Shown piece after piece: positions 61,908 to 64,000 of a stretch of DNA of 64,000 nt. A program made the translations under genes and the position numbers. Each line of letters begins with the position of its first letter. The first letter of the stretch is position 1. The notes beneath the pieces were generated by a model. It was given only the letters and a program-made list of their open reading frames with translations, had not been told where the DNA came from and made no database searches. Source of the stretch: UBA4971 sp900019985 (GTDB lineage: Bacteria; Bacillota; SHA-98; UBA4971); contig JBMNFG010000007.1 of NCBI GenBank assembly GCA_050949175.1, forward strand, positions 62,001 through 126,000, in the 5' to 3' direction.

Positions 61908-63509
61908 ATGGCTGTGGGTATCGAGCTCAAAGAGGAACTCCTCAAAGTCGAACAGGTCATTGGCGAAACCACGGCGCGGAAGGTCCTTAGAGAAGTCATC
62001 AAGATAGCAGACAGCCTGCCTACTGCAGAAAAGATCATCAGTGTAGATGTTATTATTCTCACTACGTCATTTCAGCTGATTAAGAACAAGATCCTGATTG
62101 AAGGCACAGCCAGAATAAGGATTCTCTACGTAGCTCGGGAGGCTAGCGGAGCGCAGCCGGTTCAGGTATTCGAAGAAGACATATCATTTGAACTTATTGC
62201 TGAAGTCCCCGGGACTGAGCCGTTTATGAATGCCTGGGTGCAGGTGGATATCCATGACATAGCCTTCGATCTCGTTGACATTAGGACTGTTGATATACGC
62301 GTTGTGGTTTCCGCTAAGGTAAAAGTCACTGTAACTGAGCAGCTGGAGGTAGTCACAGAGGTAACAGGTCCTCCTGATTTGCAGGTTACGAGGGAGCTTT
62401 TGAAAGTCGAGGACGTAATAGGTGACGCGCACGCACAGGCTCTTGTCACCGGAAGGCTTATAGTCCCGTTTGAGAAACCGGATATAGATTCTGTCATAAG
62501 CGTTGAGGCCAAACCCCGTCTTACAGACGTTCAAGTCCTTGATGGCCAGGTAGTTGTTGAAGGTTTGATAGATGTTGACGTCCTTTATGCTGCTGTGCCC
62601 CAGGAGCCGACTCCTGAAGGCGTCAAGCTTCCGGTGCACTTCTTCTCTAGCCAGTTGCGGTTCTCTCAAGTGGTGGAAGTCCCGGGTGCAGCTGTCGGCA
62701 TGATTGCCCAGGCCAGGATAATCTTTGAAACAGTCAGCTTTACTGAACTGGATTTCCGCACCATAACCGTGGATGTGGTCCTGAAGATCGTAGCCAAGGT
62801 GACTGTCGTCAGGCAGCTGGAAATCGTCACAGATGTAACCTCTGCCAGCCAGGTGCTTGACGTGGAAAAGAGGCTCCTGAGAGTAGAGGATGTCATAGGG
62901 GAAGACATAGCTCAGACAATAATCAAAGAGATTCTGGAGGTGCCGAAAGAGAAGCCCAATATCGAGCGTATCCTCCGCATTGATACCTCGGTAAAGGAGA
63001 CATCATGGAGAATAATCGACGGCAAGGTAATCATTGAAGGAGTAATAGAACTCCAGACGCTTTATGTGGCACAAACACCTGAAAGAGACCAGCCTGTACA
63101 CCATATGTCCCACCGGGTGAAATTTACCCTTTTCGTGGAGATACCAGGCACACACGAGGGCTTCACCGCAGAAACCCGCGTAGCCGTGGAACACGTCGAC
63201 TTTGAGCTTGTTGAAGACAGACGGTTCACTGTCAAAGTGCTTGTAGGCGTATTTGCAAAAGTCACTGAACCGGTCCAACTCAATGTCGTAGTTAATGTAG
63301 TTGTAGTAACGCCCGCTCCGGAAGGGCCGTGCCCACAGCCTACCATTGTGATGGTGACGATCCAACCAGGTGATACCCTCTGGGCGCTGGCCAGACAGTA
63401 CAACACGACAGTCGAAGCCATTATTCAGGCAAACCCCGGGATACAGCCGGAAAACCTCCAGGTTGGCCAGGTGATCCAGATCCCTGCCTGCCCTGCTCCT
63501 AAGGGATGA
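61908..63509 (+). CDS. SPOCS-domain protein with C-terminal LysM
   Basis: This protein of about 533 residues has three SPOCS domains and a C-terminal LysM (VTIQPGDTLWALARQYNTTV, NLQVGQVIQIP). The architecture resembles SpoVID and other coat morphogenetic proteins that bridge to peptidoglycan. AAAGGAGG marks ATG 61908; the frame opens earlier at 61881. A sigma-K-like promoter lies just upstream, and the next SPOCS gene follows 43 bp after the stop, likely co-transcribed. Confidence 0.9.
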   Translation: MAVGIELKEELLKVEQVIGETTARKVLREVIKIADSLPTAEKIISVDVIILTTSFQLIKNKILIEGTARIRILYVAREASGAQPVQVFEEDISFELIAEVPGTEPFMNAWVQVDIHDIAFDLVDIRTVDIRVVVSAKVKVTVTEQLEVVTEVTGPPDLQVTRELLKVEDVIGDAHAQALVTGRLIVPFEKPDIDSVISVEAKPRLTDVQVLDGQVVVEGLIDVDVLYAAVPQEPTPEGVKLPVHFFSSQLRFSQVVEVPGAAVGMIAQARIIFETVSFTELDFRTITVDVVLKIVAKVTVVRQLEIVTDVTSASQVLDVEKRLLRVEDVIGEDIAQTIIKEILEVPKEKPNIERILRIDTSVKETSWRIIDGKVIIEGVIELQTLYVAQTPERDQPVHHMSHRVKFTLFVEIPGTHEGFTAETRVAVEHVDFELVEDRRFTVKVLVGVFAKVTEPVQLNVVVNVVVVTPAPEGPCPQPTIVMVTIQPGDTLWALARQYNTTVEAIIQANPGIQPENLQVGQVIQIPACPAPKG

Positions 63510-63552
63510 TGCGGAGTTTTCGAGGATGGTTTGAAAGGGAGGGAAACAGGAG

Positions 63553-64000
63553 ATGATTCTGAGAAGGGAACGCCTCAAGCTCTTCGAAGTCGTCAGCGAA
63601 ACTGTCACCACTGTTACACTTAGGAGCATTCAATCAGTGCCTGCAGGAAAACCTGACGTCCAGAAGATCTTGAGCATAGCCAATGTAACAGTGTCAGCAA
63701 CAGGGACACCGCTGCCCAACAAAGTCGTAATCGAAGGCACGGCAACAGTCCAGACGATATACGTAGCTGCAGAGCCTGACCAGCCTGTCCACCATATGGA
63801 GCACGTCATAGGCTTCGTGCAGTTTGCTGATGTGCCCGGAACACAACCCGGCATGACAGTGATACTGAAACCGAGGGTGACGTTTTCTGACATAGTGATA
63901 AGGTCGCCTAGGGAAGTGGAGATAGAACTCATCATAGAGTTCTTTGTAAAGGTAATCAGGTTGGTCCAGCTCGACGTAGTTACTGACGTCATGTTCAAAA
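63553..64000 (+). CDS. SPOCS-domain protein, cut by the window end
   Basis: An open frame of 149 codons starts with ATG at 63553, preceded by GGGAGGG. It reads VSETVTTVTLRSIQSVPAGK, KVVIEGTATVQTIYVAAEPD, and FADVPGTQPGM, all SPOCS-like. No stop appears before base 64000, so the gene continues outside. It follows the SPOCS-LysM gene in the same direction. Confidence 0.88.
   Translation, partial: MILRRERLKLFEVVSETVTTVTLRSIQSVPAGKPDVQKILSIANVTVSATGTPLPNKVVIEGTATVQTIYVAAEPDQPVHHMEHVIGFVQFADVPGTQPGMTVILKPRVTFSDIVIRSPREVEIELIIEFFVKVIRLVQLDVVTDVMFK

Overview
The window looks like the replication-origin-proximal part of a chromosome from an endospore-forming member of the Bacillota, most likely an anaerobic clostridial-grade lineage. 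The signs are a noc-parA-parB segregation block with matching parS and Noc-binding sites, spore genes (yyaC, lonC, yabG and several SPOCS-domain proteins), a T-box, a tandem glycine riboswitch, and an archaeal/eukaryotic-type ProS. I cannot name the species. No rRNA, CRISPR array, intact insertion sequence or prophage is visible.

Layout. (1) 1-2.4 kb: truncated noc, then parA and parB with a parS inside parB and a terminator. (2) 2.4-5.6 kb: gene-free. It holds a degenerate array of about 140-bp units that is itself partly duplicated, a hairpin-rich stretch, a palindromic parS (5212) and a perfect Noc-binding site (5487). (3) 5.6-18.3 kb: DUF4446, an M23 peptidase, bactofilin, a phosphoribosyltransferase, YyaC, a YkvI-like membrane protein, a VanW-family protein, two AtpI-like proteins without an ATP synthase, an aminotransferase, a thymidylate kinase with an altered P-loop, DUF6504, threonine aldolase, and ProS under a T-box. 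(4) 18.8-30.3 kb: a PK_C-domain protein, DUF554, then glycine riboswitch - gcvT-gcvH-gcvPA-gcvPB - two radical SAM proteins - LplA-family protein - glycerate kinase. The two radical SAM proteins and the ligase-like protein look like a LipS1/LipS2 lipoate assembly set that would lipoylate GcvH. (5) 30.4-42 kb: MscS, DUF951, YchF, rpsF-ssb-rpsR, MazG-like, YybS, rplI, lonC, dnaB, a radical SAM protein, a C_GCAxxG_C_C protein and tRNA Gly, Val and Glu. (6) 42-53.5 kb: HD protein, MATE transporter, a subtilase next to a BsuPI-domain lipoprotein (protease and possible inhibitor), L,D-transpeptidase, an orphan solute-binding protein, YabE-like protein, rsmA, YkuK-like protein, yabG and veg. (7) 53.7-64 kb: a spore-envelope locus with a Tyr/Ser-rich CAP protein, five SPOCS-domain genes (the last cut by the window end) and a PG-binding/LysM/GH18-like protein. 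Three genes here have sigma-K-like promoters with nearly identical spacing.

The most unusual items are the satellite-like array beside parS and the Noc site, and the spore locus. In the spore locus one SPOCS protein carries 18 tandem 7-residue repeats (21 bp each) with His/Cys at position 4, and has a strong internal ribosome-binding site and ATG just before its SPOCS part. All functional calls come from reading the sequence; no database search was run.
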